64,000 nucleotides of DNA, taken from positions 1 through 64,000 of the forward strand of contig CAXGAH010000001.1 of NCBI GenBank assembly GCA_964007875.1, written 5' to 3'. A program made the translations under genes and the position numbers. The notes below the pieces were generated by a model. It was not told the origin of the DNA. It was given only the letters and a program-made list of their open reading frames with translations, and did no database searches. This stretch comes from UBA1275 sp002323515 (GTDB taxonomy: Bacteria > Bacteroidota > Rhodothermia > Balneolales > Balneolaceae). Shown one piece after another: positions 15,955 to 25,232 of the stretch; the first letter of the stretch is position 1; each line of letters starts with the position of its first letter.

Positions 15955-17694
15955 TTCGTATAGTTTGCGGTAGATGCCATTTTCTTGGGCAAGAAGTTCA
16001 TGATGAGTGCCTACTTCACGTATTTGACCTTTGTGCATTACCAGGATGGTATGAGCATCCTGTATAGTAGACAAACGATGAGCAATAGCAATGGTAGTTC
16101 TACCTTTCATTGCTTTTTTGCTAGCAATGTTGACCAAGGCTTCGGTCTCAGAATCTACACTCGAAGTAGCTTCATCTAGAACCATAATAAGTGGATTGTA
16201 TACTAACGCTCTAACAAAACAAATTAATTGTTTTTGGCCCATAGACAATGCAGAACCCTGTTTTTGAAGTACATATTCATATTCACCAGGCAGTTTTTTA
16301 ATAAAGCGGCTAGCTTCTACATCTTCAGCAGCTTTTTTTACTTTAGCTAAACTAATTTCTGGATTCCCTAATGATATATTTTCATAGACCGTGCCAGTAA
16401 ACAGTGAGTGATCTTGTAATACAAGTCCAAATAAAGTGCGAAGTTCTGATAATTCAAGTTCTCTAATATCAATCCCATCGATACAGATACTCCCTTTTTG
16501 GATTTCATAAAACCTAAGTAACAGGTTGATAATAGTAGTTTTTCCTGCACCTGTTGCTCCAACTATAGCTAAGTGCTCGCCAGGTTGCACTTCAAAACTT
16601 ATATCTTGAATGATCCAGTTTCCTTCATCATTGTACCTAAACCAAACATTTTTAAAGCTGATGTACCCTTTTGGATTATTAAGAACAGAAGGGTTATCAG
16701 GATTATTTATTTGATGTTTGGTATCTAAAACCTCAAATATTCTTTCTGAGGAGGCTAAAGCAGATTGTAGGGTATTAAATTTTTCTGACAAACCGCGTAT
16801 AGGTTGGAAAAATTGACGGGCGTATTGAATAAAAGCTAACAAGACACCAAAGCTTACCCCTCCCATTAGAGCTCTTCCTCCACCATACCACACTATTAAT
16901 GCCATAGCAAAGGAAGCAAATACTTCAACCAGTGGCCAAAAAATACTGAAATAAAAAATGGTTTCTACATGAGCTTCTTTATGTTTTTGATTTATTTTTT
17001 GAAATTTCTCGTGTTGATATTGTTCTCGATTGAACAATTGAACCACCTTCATCCCATTAATATGTTCTTGAACAAAGGAATTCAAATGTGAAATTTGATC
17101 GCGTACTTTCAGAAAACTAACTCGAACGCGTTCTTTAAACCAAAATGTTACATAAAATAGGACTGGAAGAATGGCTATAGTGACTAAACTAAGTTCCCAA
17201 TTCATAGAGAACATGAAGTACAGTATAAAAAATATTCGAAACAGATCGCCAATAATAGCGACCACTCCATCAGACAATAATTCACTTAACGCCTCTACAT
17301 CGGAGGTAGTTCGAGTGATTAAACGTCCAATAGGACTTCGATCAAAATATTGAACATGAAGGCTTCGAATTTTTTCAAATACCGCACTTCGTAATGAGTA
17401 TAAGGCATTTTGTCCAAACCATCTGGTTAAATAGGTGTTAACCATGAGTAAGATGAATTCTCCAAATAAAGCCCCAAACAATAAAAGAATAACCGTAAAT
17501 AGACCTTCAAAATTATCAAAGGCTATATAATCATCAACGGCAATTTGGGTTAATTTGGGTCGAACGGTTCCTAGGTAAGCTACCGCTAATGAAAGGACTA
17601 TAGCGAGTGCTATATAGCCAACAAAGGGCTGTATGTAAAAGTAAAGCCGCTTAATAAGCGTTTTATCAGCGGCTTTCTTTAAAGTTTTAGCCAT
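15922..17694 (-). CDS. ABC exporter half-transporter, consensus-Walker-B half
   Basis: A 590-residue fused exporter: an N-terminal six-helix transmembrane domain (about 30-310) and a C-terminal nucleotide-binding domain. Walker A is GATGAGKTT, Walker B is LIMVLDEATS with the catalytic Glu, and the H-loop is IAHRLST. The signature is LSMGQKQ instead of LSGGQ. This combination, normal Walker B Glu with an altered signature, is typical of one half of heterodimeric exporters such as TM287/288 and BmrCD. The likely partner is the gene at 19119-20903, two genes upstream on the same strand. Substrate unknown; lipid or drug export is usual for the family. Confidence 0.88.
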   Translation of the reverse strand: MAKTLKKAADKTLIKRLYFYIQPFVGYIALAIVLSLAVAYLGTVRPKLTQIAVDDYIAFDNFEGLFTVILLLFGALFGEFILLMVNTYLTRWFGQNALYSLRSAVFEKIRSLHVQYFDRSPIGRLITRTTSDVEALSELLSDGVVAIIGDLFRIFFILYFMFSMNWELSLVTIAILPVLFYVTFWFKERVRVSFLKVRDQISHLNSFVQEHINGMKVVQLFNREQYQHEKFQKINQKHKEAHVETIFYFSIFWPLVEVFASFAMALIVWYGGGRALMGGVSFGVLLAFIQYARQFFQPIRGLSEKFNTLQSALASSERIFEVLDTKHQINNPDNPSVLNNPKGYISFKNVWFRYNDEGNWIIQDISFEVQPGEHLAIVGATGAGKTTIINLLLRFYEIQKGSICIDGIDIRELELSELRTLFGLVLQDHSLFTGTVYENISLGNPEISLAKVKKAAEDVEASRFIKKLPGEYEYVLQKQGSALSMGQKQLICFVRALVYNPLIMVLDEATSSVDSETEALVNIASKKAMKGRTTIAIAHRLSTIQDAHTILVMHKGQIREVGTHHELLAQENGIYRKLYELQYKDQSVQV

Positions 17695-17738
17695 AGCTTA
17701 TTGTGGATCCTTACTCATAAATTTAGCTAATTAACAGT

Positions 17739-19049
17739 TTAGAACCGGTTAAAATCATCATACCCGGTTCTAGGTGTTATAGATTTATTTGGTTTAGAAT
17801 CATCATAGTTGCTATTTCGGCCGGAATTATTATGATCTCTACTTCCTCCAGAATTACTTCGGTATGAACCCCCACCGTTTTGCCGGTAACGATCTCCTCC
17901 TCTATTATCTTGGTTATTGGTGCCATATCGCCCCTTATTTCTACTAGGAGAACCATCTTGGCTTTTCCGTGGTCTGAAGTTTTTGGATCCTGATCGATGT
18001 CCAGCCGGTCTACCTCCACCAGAACGTTCACCGCTAGGCCTTCTACCACGATAATTACCGCCACCACTGTGTGGCTTTTTCTTGGTTAAATCAACCAGTT
18101 CAACTTTTGATTCTATGATACCTCTCTCATGTGAGGGATCAGTGAAAATTGGACGTAATTCATGGGCCAACCAAGTTGGATAGAATCCTTCTCTTGCCTC
18201 TTTCAGTAATAAGTGCAAATTGGTGTAGCGTGCGGAGAAGTGCCCAATCACTAACAATTTGGTTTGGGCTTCTGTAGCTACTCGAGCTGCATCAGCAGCG
18301 GTAGAATGACCGGTTTCTTTGGCCTTGTCTGCCAATTGATTACCAAATGTAGCTTCGTGGTACAATATATTGGTATTAATGGCTAGTTTAACAGCATTTG
18401 GACAGTATTCTGTATCCGTTACATAGGCAAAACTATCGCCAGGTCGTGGGTGCCCAACAATTTCATACGATTCAATTACCGTTCCATCTTCTAATGTAAG
18501 ATTATTACCTGCCTTAAGTGATTTAAACTGTTCATCGTCTGTAATTCCATACTGCTCAGCCTTGGCAGCATCAACTTTACCTGGCTTATCTTTTTCTTGG
18601 AATCGATATCCTAGACAGAATTTTTTATGTTTAAGTGGACGGGCCTCAACGTAGTAATCGTCGGTATCCAACACTCTCATTTCCTCTATATCATCGTTAA
18701 CTTCTACAAAATTTAGATCGAAACTGATTTCTACCCCAGAGAAGCCGAGATTCCACTCAACAAACTCTTTAATTCCTTTTGGACCGATTAAATTTAATTC
18801 TTTTTCTCTTCTTTGAAGCTGTAGTGTAGATATCAATCCCATTAAACCTGAGTAATGATCCACATCGAAATGGGTGATGAATATACTGTCAATTTTAGAT
18901 CTTTTTAATCCAGCTTGTAGCATACACATTTGTGAATTTTCCCCACAATCAAATAAAAATACACTACCCTCTCGCCATAGGGCTACCGATGGTAAATGTC
19001 TGATTGATGTTGGGGTTGCAGAGGCGATGCCTAATGGTACAACGATCAT
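17739..19049 (-). CDS. rnz: RNase Z-like metallo-beta-lactamase nuclease with RGG-type tail
   Basis: RNase Z cuts the 3' trailer from pre-tRNA. Residues 1-322 match the family: FLFDCGENSQ near 32, the metal-site region at 60-65, LGYRFQEKDKPGK, LKAGNNLTLEDG, FAYVTDTEYC, LYHEATF, GHSTAADAA and IGHFSARY. The metal motif, normally HxHxDH, reads HFDVDH here, so the second His is Asp62. The other ligands appear present. Residues 323-436 form a Gly/Arg/Ser/Asn-rich tail with several RGG and GGG clusters, probably disordered and RNA-binding. The gene lies between two ABC exporter genes on the same strand. Confidence 0.85.
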   Translation of the reverse strand: MIVVPLGIASATPTSIRHLPSVALWREGSVFLFDCGENSQMCMLQAGLKRSKIDSIFITHFDVDHYSGLMGLISTLQLQRREKELNLIGPKGIKEFVEWNLGFSGVEISFDLNFVEVNDDIEEMRVLDTDDYYVEARPLKHKKFCLGYRFQEKDKPGKVDAAKAEQYGITDDEQFKSLKAGNNLTLEDGTVIESYEIVGHPRPGDSFAYVTDTEYCPNAVKLAINTNILYHEATFGNQLADKAKETGHSTAADAARVATEAQTKLLVIGHFSARYTNLHLLLKEAREGFYPTWLAHELRPIFTDPSHERGIIESKVELVDLTKKKPHSGGGNYRGRRPSGERSGGGRPAGHRSGSKNFRPRKSQDGSPSRNKGRYGTNNQDNRGGDRYRQNGGGSYRSNSGGSRDHNNSGRNSNYDDSKPNKSITPRTGYDDFNRF

Positions 19050-19118
19050 TTTGTTTTTCTCCCTTCATTCATGGGTGGTTGCAATCAACAATCACACCTA
19101 ATGAATCATGTATTAGTA

Positions 19119-20903
19119 TTATATAGTTTGTAATTCTTGTTCTATTAGTTGTTTGTCGTACATCGACTTATAACTTCCATTTTGTGAAAGCAACTCTTCA
19201 TGAATTCCTGCTTCCTTCACTTTTCCATCTTCTATGTAATAAATGTAATCAGCATCTTTTATAGTTGATATACGATGACATATTACAATAACTGTAACTT
19301 TTGTCTGATCATTTCTTAATGATTTGAGAATTGCATCTTCTGTTTTAGTATCAACTGCGCTTAATGAATCGTCTAAAATGAGTATTTTTGGCTTTTTTAT
19401 AAGTGCTCTTGCAATGGCTATTCGTTGTTTCTGACCTCCAGATAAGGTTATACCCTTTTCTCCCGATATAGTCTGAAATTTTTTATCAAAATCCAAAATG
19501 TTATCAAGAACTTGTGCCTTTTCTGCAGCCCATTCAACATCTTGTGTTGTTGCTCCCTTTATTCCAAATCCAATATTCTCTTCTATTGTATCTGAAAATA
19601 AAAAATGATCCTGAGGCACAAAACCTAAAGAATCTCGTAATGATCGTTTAGAATAGTTCTTTAAAGAAATACCGTCAAGAAAAACTTCACCGTTAGTGGG
19701 TTCAAATAATCTAGGTAGTAGCTGCACTAATGTACTTTTTCCAGATCCTGTTCGACCAACAATAGCCACTTTAGTGCCCGCTTTAATTTTGATGTTTAGA
19801 TGCTCAAGTGTAGGTACTGTTGCATCCGGATAATTAAATTGGATGTCTCTAAATTCTATATTGCCTTTGACATCATCCGTGTCTAAGCCTTTGTCTTGTT
19901 CTAGGTCATGGTACGCTTTGAATAATACTTTTATCCTCTGCCAAGAAGCAATAGATTTTTGAAATCTATTTGTTGTATAGCCTAATGCGGCAACTGGCCA
20001 AATTAAATAGGTTACATAAATTAGAAATTCAGCTATATTGCCTATGCTTAATTCTTCAGCAATGACCATCTGACCACCCTTCCAGATAACGATAATCAAC
20101 GATATTCCAATCAAAAAATTAAGACCAGGATGAAAAAGAGACTCGATTAAGTCTAATCGAAGTTTTTTCTCTTTGTACTCTTCGTTTAACACGTCAAACT
20201 TACGTTGTTCTAACTCTCCTTTATTGTACGCTTTAACTAAACGTATGCTTGCGAAGGTTTCTTTAGCTTGATCTGCTAATTTAGAATATTGTTCTTGAAT
20301 GATAATCGAATGCTTGTGAATATATCCAGTAATCCAATAGGCGAAAAGGGATAATGAAGGTAACGGCAACAAAGCCCATAACATTAAATCTCGGCTAACT
20401 ATGTACATCATCACTATTACGAATCCGGCTCTTGTTATCGTATTTATACTGTACATGATAACCGGCCCGAAATATTCTCGAACTTTGTTTATGTCTTCCG
20501 TTGCTCGTACATAAACCTCCCCCTCCGTATATTTTGCATAGAATACAGAAGGTAAGCTGAATAGGGCATGCAATACATCGTTCCTTAAATCATACTCTAC
20601 TTTTCGCGATGCAACTATGAGTGTTTGCCGGGTTAAGAAAAGAAAGAAACCATAGCCACAAACAGCTGCAACTAAATAAAGGGCATTCGTTGCTAAAATA
20701 CTCCCTTGTACTGAATTGAACAGAGTGTCAAATAGTGATAAAACATCAGATCGTTCTGCATTTAACTGCTCAACCCTATCCATAGTTTGACGAATAAGTA
20801 TGGGTATCCAAACTAGAAAAAAATTAGCAGCGGTTAAAAATAGAGCACCAAGTGTTATAGTCCACTTGTAAGGTGTTAGATATTTATTAATGATTAGATG
20901 CAA
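19119..20903 (-). CDS. ABC exporter half-transporter, degenerate-Walker-B half
   Basis: A 594-residue exporter with an N-terminal transmembrane domain (about 15-310) and a C-terminal nucleotide-binding domain. Walker A is GRTGSGKST and the signature LSGGQKQR is normal, but Walker B is ILILDDSLSAVD: Asp512 replaces the catalytic Glu. The DDSLSAVD sequence is characteristic of the degenerate half of heterodimeric exporters (TM287, BmrC). With the altered signature of the 15922-17694 product it would form the non-hydrolytic ATP site. The first gene after the strong terminator at 20983-21016, it probably leads an operon exporter half-rnz-exporter half. Confidence 0.9.
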   Translation of the reverse strand: MHLIINKYLTPYKWTITLGALFLTAANFFLVWIPILIRQTMDRVEQLNAERSDVLSLFDTLFNSVQGSILATNALYLVAAVCGYGFFLFLTRQTLIVASRKVEYDLRNDVLHALFSLPSVFYAKYTEGEVYVRATEDINKVREYFGPVIMYSINTITRAGFVIVMMYIVSRDLMLWALLPLPSLSLFAYWITGYIHKHSIIIQEQYSKLADQAKETFASIRLVKAYNKGELEQRKFDVLNEEYKEKKLRLDLIESLFHPGLNFLIGISLIIVIWKGGQMVIAEELSIGNIAEFLIYVTYLIWPVAALGYTTNRFQKSIASWQRIKVLFKAYHDLEQDKGLDTDDVKGNIEFRDIQFNYPDATVPTLEHLNIKIKAGTKVAIVGRTGSGKSTLVQLLPRLFEPTNGEVFLDGISLKNYSKRSLRDSLGFVPQDHFLFSDTIEENIGFGIKGATTQDVEWAAEKAQVLDNILDFDKKFQTISGEKGITLSGGQKQRIAIARALIKKPKILILDDSLSAVDTKTEDAILKSLRNDQTKVTVIVICHRISTIKDADYIYYIEDGKVKEAGIHEELLSQNGSYKSMYDKQLIEQELQTI

Positions 20904-20982
20904 AGAAGCTGATTAGTAAAACTAATATATAGTTGAAATCTTATAGATTTTCAAAACTACTTAAAAACATACATAACTACCC

Positions 20983-21016
20983 AAAAAAAGAACCACTCTT
21001 TAGGAGTGGTTCTTTT
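20983..21016 (-). terminator. Intrinsic terminator of the amidohydrolase operon
   Basis: A perfect 13-bp stem, AAAAGAACCACTC (20986-20998) with GAGTGGTTCTTTT (21004-21016), around a 5-base loop. On the minus strand it is followed by seven T (20989-20983). It lies 27 bases past the stop of the last amidohydrolase gene. The four T on the plus strand could make it weakly bidirectional. Confidence 0.9.
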
Positions 21017-21042
21017 GAAACAGTATAGTGTCAAATACCTAT

Positions 21043-22365
21043 TTATTCTTGAGTAGCGTCACGGTCTAAAAATTCTTCGAACAATTGAGTATGTCGAGAG
21101 TCCATAGGAATTTGGTAGCCTTTTATGAATACCTGCTCAATTTGACTCAAAGGTTCGAAAGGATCTCCAGAACTAATGAATAAATTAGCCTGCTTTCCAA
21201 TCTCCAAACTACCTAAGCGATCGGAAACACCAAATATTTCTGCTGGATTAATGGTGACAGCTTTAACAGCTTCTTCCGCTCCCATTCCATAGGCAGCTGC
21301 ATAACCCGCATTAAAAGGTAAGTTACGAACGTTCTCTACTTCCCTAGTCATAATAGCAACTTTAACCCCGGCTTTCATAAGTGCAGCTGGATTTTCGTAT
21401 GGGCGATGAATGTGATCGTAGGAACGAACAGGAGTATAAAGAGTTGAAACTAAGCAGGGAATTCCAGCCTCTGCAATTTTTTCTGACACTCTCCAGCCTT
21501 CCTCTACTCCAGCAAATACAATATTTAAGGATGAATTCTCCTCATGGGTAGACCATTCAATTGCGTTAAGAATGTCTTTTTCACTAGATACTGCAATAAT
21601 TAACGGCGTTTCGCCTTGAACCAATGCACGCATTGCTTGTAGTTGTTGATTCTTTTCAGGTTTGGTTTTACCAATAGGATCAGCCTCGAACTCATTCATC
21701 ATTTGCTCATAAAAACGAGCATTATCCAACCATTTATCTAGATTTCTTACCGCTTCTTTGTATCGTTTTTCAGCTTGTTCAGGATTTCTTGGTCCCCAAC
21801 CTCTGCTTTGGACGCTAGGCCAGTTCAGTACCATACCAGCAGTGGCATCAATAGCCATTGAATCTGGTGAATACCCCCAAAGGTCCATAAGTGCCGCTTG
21901 ACCTGACATCAATCCACCTTGAGGTGCGGTTATGACATGAGTCACCCCACTCACCCTTGTGACCGGTATAGAAGCACTGTGTGGGTTAAAGGCTGTAAAT
22001 GCCAACATGTTGGGATTCATATTCCCAACTTCTCTATTATCTACTGTTACAGGAACTGCGTTAACTTCGACTAAACCCAATGAAGTTCCGCTGTCCATAA
22101 AGCCAGGGAATACATGCTTGCCGGTGGCATCTATAACGGTGTAACCACCTCCCACTTTTGAACGATCAGTTCCAACGTATTCTATTTTTTCACCATCAAG
22201 TGTAATAACACCATGCTGGATAGTTCCTTCAGTTATTGTGTGTATAGTCGCATCAATAATAGCAATTTTTCCAAAATTTGGCTTGCCGGTTATCTGAGCT
22301 TGCACCGTAAATGTTACCATCAACAGTAGCGCAAGAATAATATTCCATTTTTTTGATTTCATCAT
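21043..22365 (-). CDS. Secreted amidohydrolase-fold protein lacking the HxH metal motif
   Basis: A 440-residue amidohydrolase superfamily protein with a Sec signal peptide ending at VQAQ near residue 24. The N-terminal and C-terminal strands of the composite beta-sandwich are present (HTITEGTIQHGVITLDG; LGSLEIGKQANLFI). Where active members have DAHSH after PGF/PGI, this one reads DSGTS (91-95), so both metal-binding His are missing. It may be a non-catalytic partner or bind substrate without metal. It is the last gene of three, 14 bases after the gene at 22380-23762. Confidence 0.8.
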   Translation of the reverse strand: MMKSKKWNIILALLLMVTFTVQAQITGKPNFGKIAIIDATIHTITEGTIQHGVITLDGEKIEYVGTDRSKVGGGYTVIDATGKHVFPGFMDSGTSLGLVEVNAVPVTVDNREVGNMNPNMLAFTAFNPHSASIPVTRVSGVTHVITAPQGGLMSGQAALMDLWGYSPDSMAIDATAGMVLNWPSVQSRGWGPRNPEQAEKRYKEAVRNLDKWLDNARFYEQMMNEFEADPIGKTKPEKNQQLQAMRALVQGETPLIIAVSSEKDILNAIEWSTHEENSSLNIVFAGVEEGWRVSEKIAEAGIPCLVSTLYTPVRSYDHIHRPYENPAALMKAGVKVAIMTREVENVRNLPFNAGYAAAYGMGAEEAVKAVTINPAEIFGVSDRLGSLEIGKQANLFISSGDPFEPLSQIEQVFIKGYQIPMDSRHTQLFEEFLDRDATQE

Positions 22366-22379
22366 TAAACTCCTTCTAC

Positions 22380-23762
22380 TTACTGTTCAATTAATTCAAA
22401 TACATCACTCATGCAAGAGTCTTCTTCTCTACCCTGAATGAAGGTGTTAAACACCGCCTCTGCATAAGAATCTTCACTATCTACAGCAATTCTCATATCG
22501 ACTGGATCCATGTAAAGGTCAAAATATTTTTTGCCATCAACATAGGTATGCTCTACTTTGGAATAAATGCTAAGAGGGTGACCACTCCAAATGGCTACAT
22601 CTCCTTGTTTCCCTATTTCTAAACTTCCAACCATTTCATCAATTCCAAGCTGCTTCGCTGGATTGATGGTAATCATCTTTAATGCGTCAGATTCTGAGGT
22701 TTCTCCATATCTAACGGTTTTTGCAGCTTCATGATTTAGATGTCGAATAAGCTCATTGCTATCACTATTTATACTATTAGTCACACCATTTTCATTTAAA
22801 ATGGTAGCATTGTAAGCCGTAGAATAGTAAACCTCGAATTTATACGCCCACCAATCAGCAAATACTGAAGTATAAGCTCCGTTTTTTGCAATTTCTGGAG
22901 CTACCTTAAAGGCTTCGTTTGCATGCTGAAACGTATAATTTTTAATACCATAATCATTAAAAACCCGCATGAGCATGAGAATTTCATCTGCTCTATAAGA
23001 GTGGCAATGAACCAGTATTTCGCCATCGATAATATCATTTAGCACATCGTATCGAAGGTTTTTTGCAACGGGAATCGGTGGAGCGGTTCTACCTCTTCTA
23101 TCTACTTCATAAGCCTCTTTTGAAGCAAAATAGGCCTCTCTTTTGATTCTATAATCAAGAGCCTCATCAAAATGACTTCTGATAATCTGTTCTACACCCA
23201 TTCGAGTTCTTGGTTGAATTCCGTTACCCTGTCCATGCACACGGGTTGGATTTTCACCCAGTGCAAATTTGATGGTTCTTTTTGCATCAGCAAATCTCAT
23301 TTCATCCTGAGTTACTCCATAACGAAGCTTTAATGTTTCCCCCTGTCCTCCAATAACATTAGCAGAGCCGTGCATTAGGTGAATGGATGTAACCCCACCA
23401 GCCAAAGCTCGATAGATGGAGACGCTATTAGGATTAATAGATTCCTCCATAGTTACTTCTGCCGTTACGGGATTTCTGGCTTCATTAGTACTCACTGTAT
23501 TTAGGTGAGAATGTGCATCAATGATACCAGGCATCACATATTTACCGGTACCGTCTACCACGGATACTCCTGAGGGACCACTAAGATCCGCACCTATTGC
23601 CGATATAATGCCATCAACAATAAGTACATCACCATTCTCTATTATGCCATCGGTAATCGTCATTAAGGTTGCGTTCTGAATGAGTACAGATCCCTTTTCC
23701 TGTGCTATAGTTCCTACTGAAAAAACAGCTATAATAAGTAGTGTTGTTAAGGTATTTTTCAT
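22380..23762 (-). CDS. Secreted imidazolonepropionase-like amidohydrolase
   Basis: A 460-residue protein with a signal peptide ending near residue 20 (VGTIAQ). It has the full metal set of the superfamily: DAHSH (His84 and His86), the His of ILVHCHSYRADE near residue 240, FQHANEA near residue 272 and the Asp of NSDSNELIRHLNHEA near 330. It is thus the only apparently active member of the three-gene cluster. Substrates of this subfamily include cyclic amides and dipeptides; none can be assigned. It lies 2 bases after the 23765-25159 gene. Confidence 0.86.
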   Translation of the reverse strand: MKNTLTTLLIIAVFSVGTIAQEKGSVLIQNATLMTITDGIIENGDVLIVDGIISAIGADLSGPSGVSVVDGTGKYVMPGIIDAHSHLNTVSTNEARNPVTAEVTMEESINPNSVSIYRALAGGVTSIHLMHGSANVIGGQGETLKLRYGVTQDEMRFADAKRTIKFALGENPTRVHGQGNGIQPRTRMGVEQIIRSHFDEALDYRIKREAYFASKEAYEVDRRGRTAPPIPVAKNLRYDVLNDIIDGEILVHCHSYRADEILMLMRVFNDYGIKNYTFQHANEAFKVAPEIAKNGAYTSVFADWWAYKFEVYYSTAYNATILNENGVTNSINSDSNELIRHLNHEAAKTVRYGETSESDALKMITINPAKQLGIDEMVGSLEIGKQGDVAIWSGHPLSIYSKVEHTYVDGKKYFDLYMDPVDMRIAVDSEDSYAEAVFNTFIQGREEDSCMSDVFELIEQ

Positions 23763-23764
23763 GG

Positions 23765-25159
23765 TTAGTCCTCCATAAAGTCATTGATCACACCCTGGCT
23801 GACCTGGATGTGGATATTAGTTCCTTTTTCAAATAAAGGGCCGTCAGTAAGTATTAGATGTGCACTATTGCCCTCTTTTATGGTTCCAACTCGGTTAGAT
23901 ATACCTAATATGTTTGCATTATGAACGGTCATTAGTCCAACGATGTCATCTTTCGTTAATGTACTGTTCTCTGTAACTAGATTAACTTTCTGAATTAATT
24001 CTTTAGGACTTAGGCCAGCAGAAGTAAAGCCTGTAGGAATACCCGCTTCTAGTAGAGCAGACAAATTGTTTATTTCTTTTTCCCAAGCTTCTTTTTGTTT
24101 TGACCGGAACATTAATTCTTCTTCGGTTAGTTCTTCCGATTCAGCGTCTTCTGAATCTCCTTCCTCACTTGATTCACTTCTTTCCCCATCGTCTTTTTTA
24201 GCTTCCTTGTTTTCTTTCTCTAACCAATCTGGCATCTCTGTAACATCAAGACTAGCTAGTACAGCGATATTTCTAGCTTTTAGCTCATTGCTTAAAGCAG
24301 AGGCTTCTTTTGCTGAAACTAGAACCACATCAAAACCAAATTCGTCCTGTAGCCTAAACAAGCGTTCTATTTCTTCCTTAGAATCCACTTCGAAGTACAG
24401 TGGATACTCTTTATTAATTAAAGGAAAAAGTGCTTCTAATACATCATTTTGCTCGGGTTGAGTCATTTCCGAGTGTTTTTCGAAATACATCATATGCTCT
24501 TGCAAAGCAGTTGCATCATACATGAGCTGCCGGAAATAAGCCATTACTCCCATCTGAGTTGATGGATAGGCCCCACTGCCCCAACCTCCAGGTGCCGTTT
24601 CAAAACTCCCTTGTAATGCCAAAGGGTTTGCAAATATATGTGCTTGTGTTAGCTTGGGTGCCGATAAATTGAACGGTTGTATATGCCCAGGTAACATTTG
24701 ACCATCGAGACCAAGAGCAACCAATGTAAAACCTGCTTTCATAGCGGCTTCAAAGGCTTTATCCTCGTTTAAATAATGCCCTGGAACTCTTTGCGGTTGT
24801 GCCCCAGCGCGATCATATGGTGGTTTACCGGGATTTTCTAATCGCGGCAAATCCCGTGGTGTCTCTGGACTACCCCAAGTAGCCATCCCATCAATAAGAC
24901 CAGGATAAACGTGTAGTGAATCACCACCATCGATAATAAAAGCGTCAAATGGAATTGATTCGTTCACCCCAATTTGTTCAATAACTCCATTTCTCCATAC
25001 AATATCAGCGTTTTCAAGGGTGGCTCCATCGGCCATCTGAATCGTCACATTAGTTATGGCATGCGCAGGTACTTCTTGTGCCATTGATGGCATCTGTTGC
25101 CATGCCAATAGCATAACTAAGAAGCTTGCCATATCCACAAAAGTAGTTTTAATGTTCAT
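23765..25159 (-). CDS. Secreted amidohydrolase-fold protein lacking HxH, with acidic insert
   Basis: A 464-residue protein with an N-terminal hydrophobic signal ending near PSMAQ (residue 28). The amidohydrolase fold is visible from PGLIDGMATWG near residue 87 to VGTIKEGNSAHLILTDG near the C-terminus. The position of DxHxH is DGMAT, so the metal-binding His are lost. A Lys/Glu/Asp/Ser-rich low-complexity insert (about 310-350) is not part of the fold. It is the first gene of the three-gene operon. It is probably a non-hydrolytic paralogue. Confidence 0.76.
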   Translation of the reverse strand: MNIKTTFVDMASFLVMLLAWQQMPSMAQEVPAHAITNVTIQMADGATLENADIVWRNGVIEQIGVNESIPFDAFIIDGGDSLHVYPGLIDGMATWGSPETPRDLPRLENPGKPPYDRAGAQPQRVPGHYLNEDKAFEAAMKAGFTLVALGLDGQMLPGHIQPFNLSAPKLTQAHIFANPLALQGSFETAPGGWGSGAYPSTQMGVMAYFRQLMYDATALQEHMMYFEKHSEMTQPEQNDVLEALFPLINKEYPLYFEVDSKEEIERLFRLQDEFGFDVVLVSAKEASALSNELKARNIAVLASLDVTEMPDWLEKENKEAKKDDGERSESSEEGDSEDAESEELTEEELMFRSKQKEAWEKEINNLSALLEAGIPTGFTSAGLSPKELIQKVNLVTENSTLTKDDIVGLMTVHNANILGISNRVGTIKEGNSAHLILTDGPLFEKGTNIHIQVSQGVINDFMED

Positions 25160-25232
25160 AGTGCATATGTTGTGTTAATTGATGATGAGAAGTATCGAGT
25201 AAAATCGCTGCTCATTCGTTAAAATTGTAAAA

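Noticed and set aside
24066..24461. 131-codon plus-strand frame opposite an amidohydrolase gene
   Set aside because: Ser-rich composition mirrors the acidic insert on the other strand; no start signal or family.
21043..25159. Possible tandem repeat or recent duplication of amidohydrolase genes
   Set aside because: The three proteins share only the fold and have different lengths and motifs, so the duplication is old.
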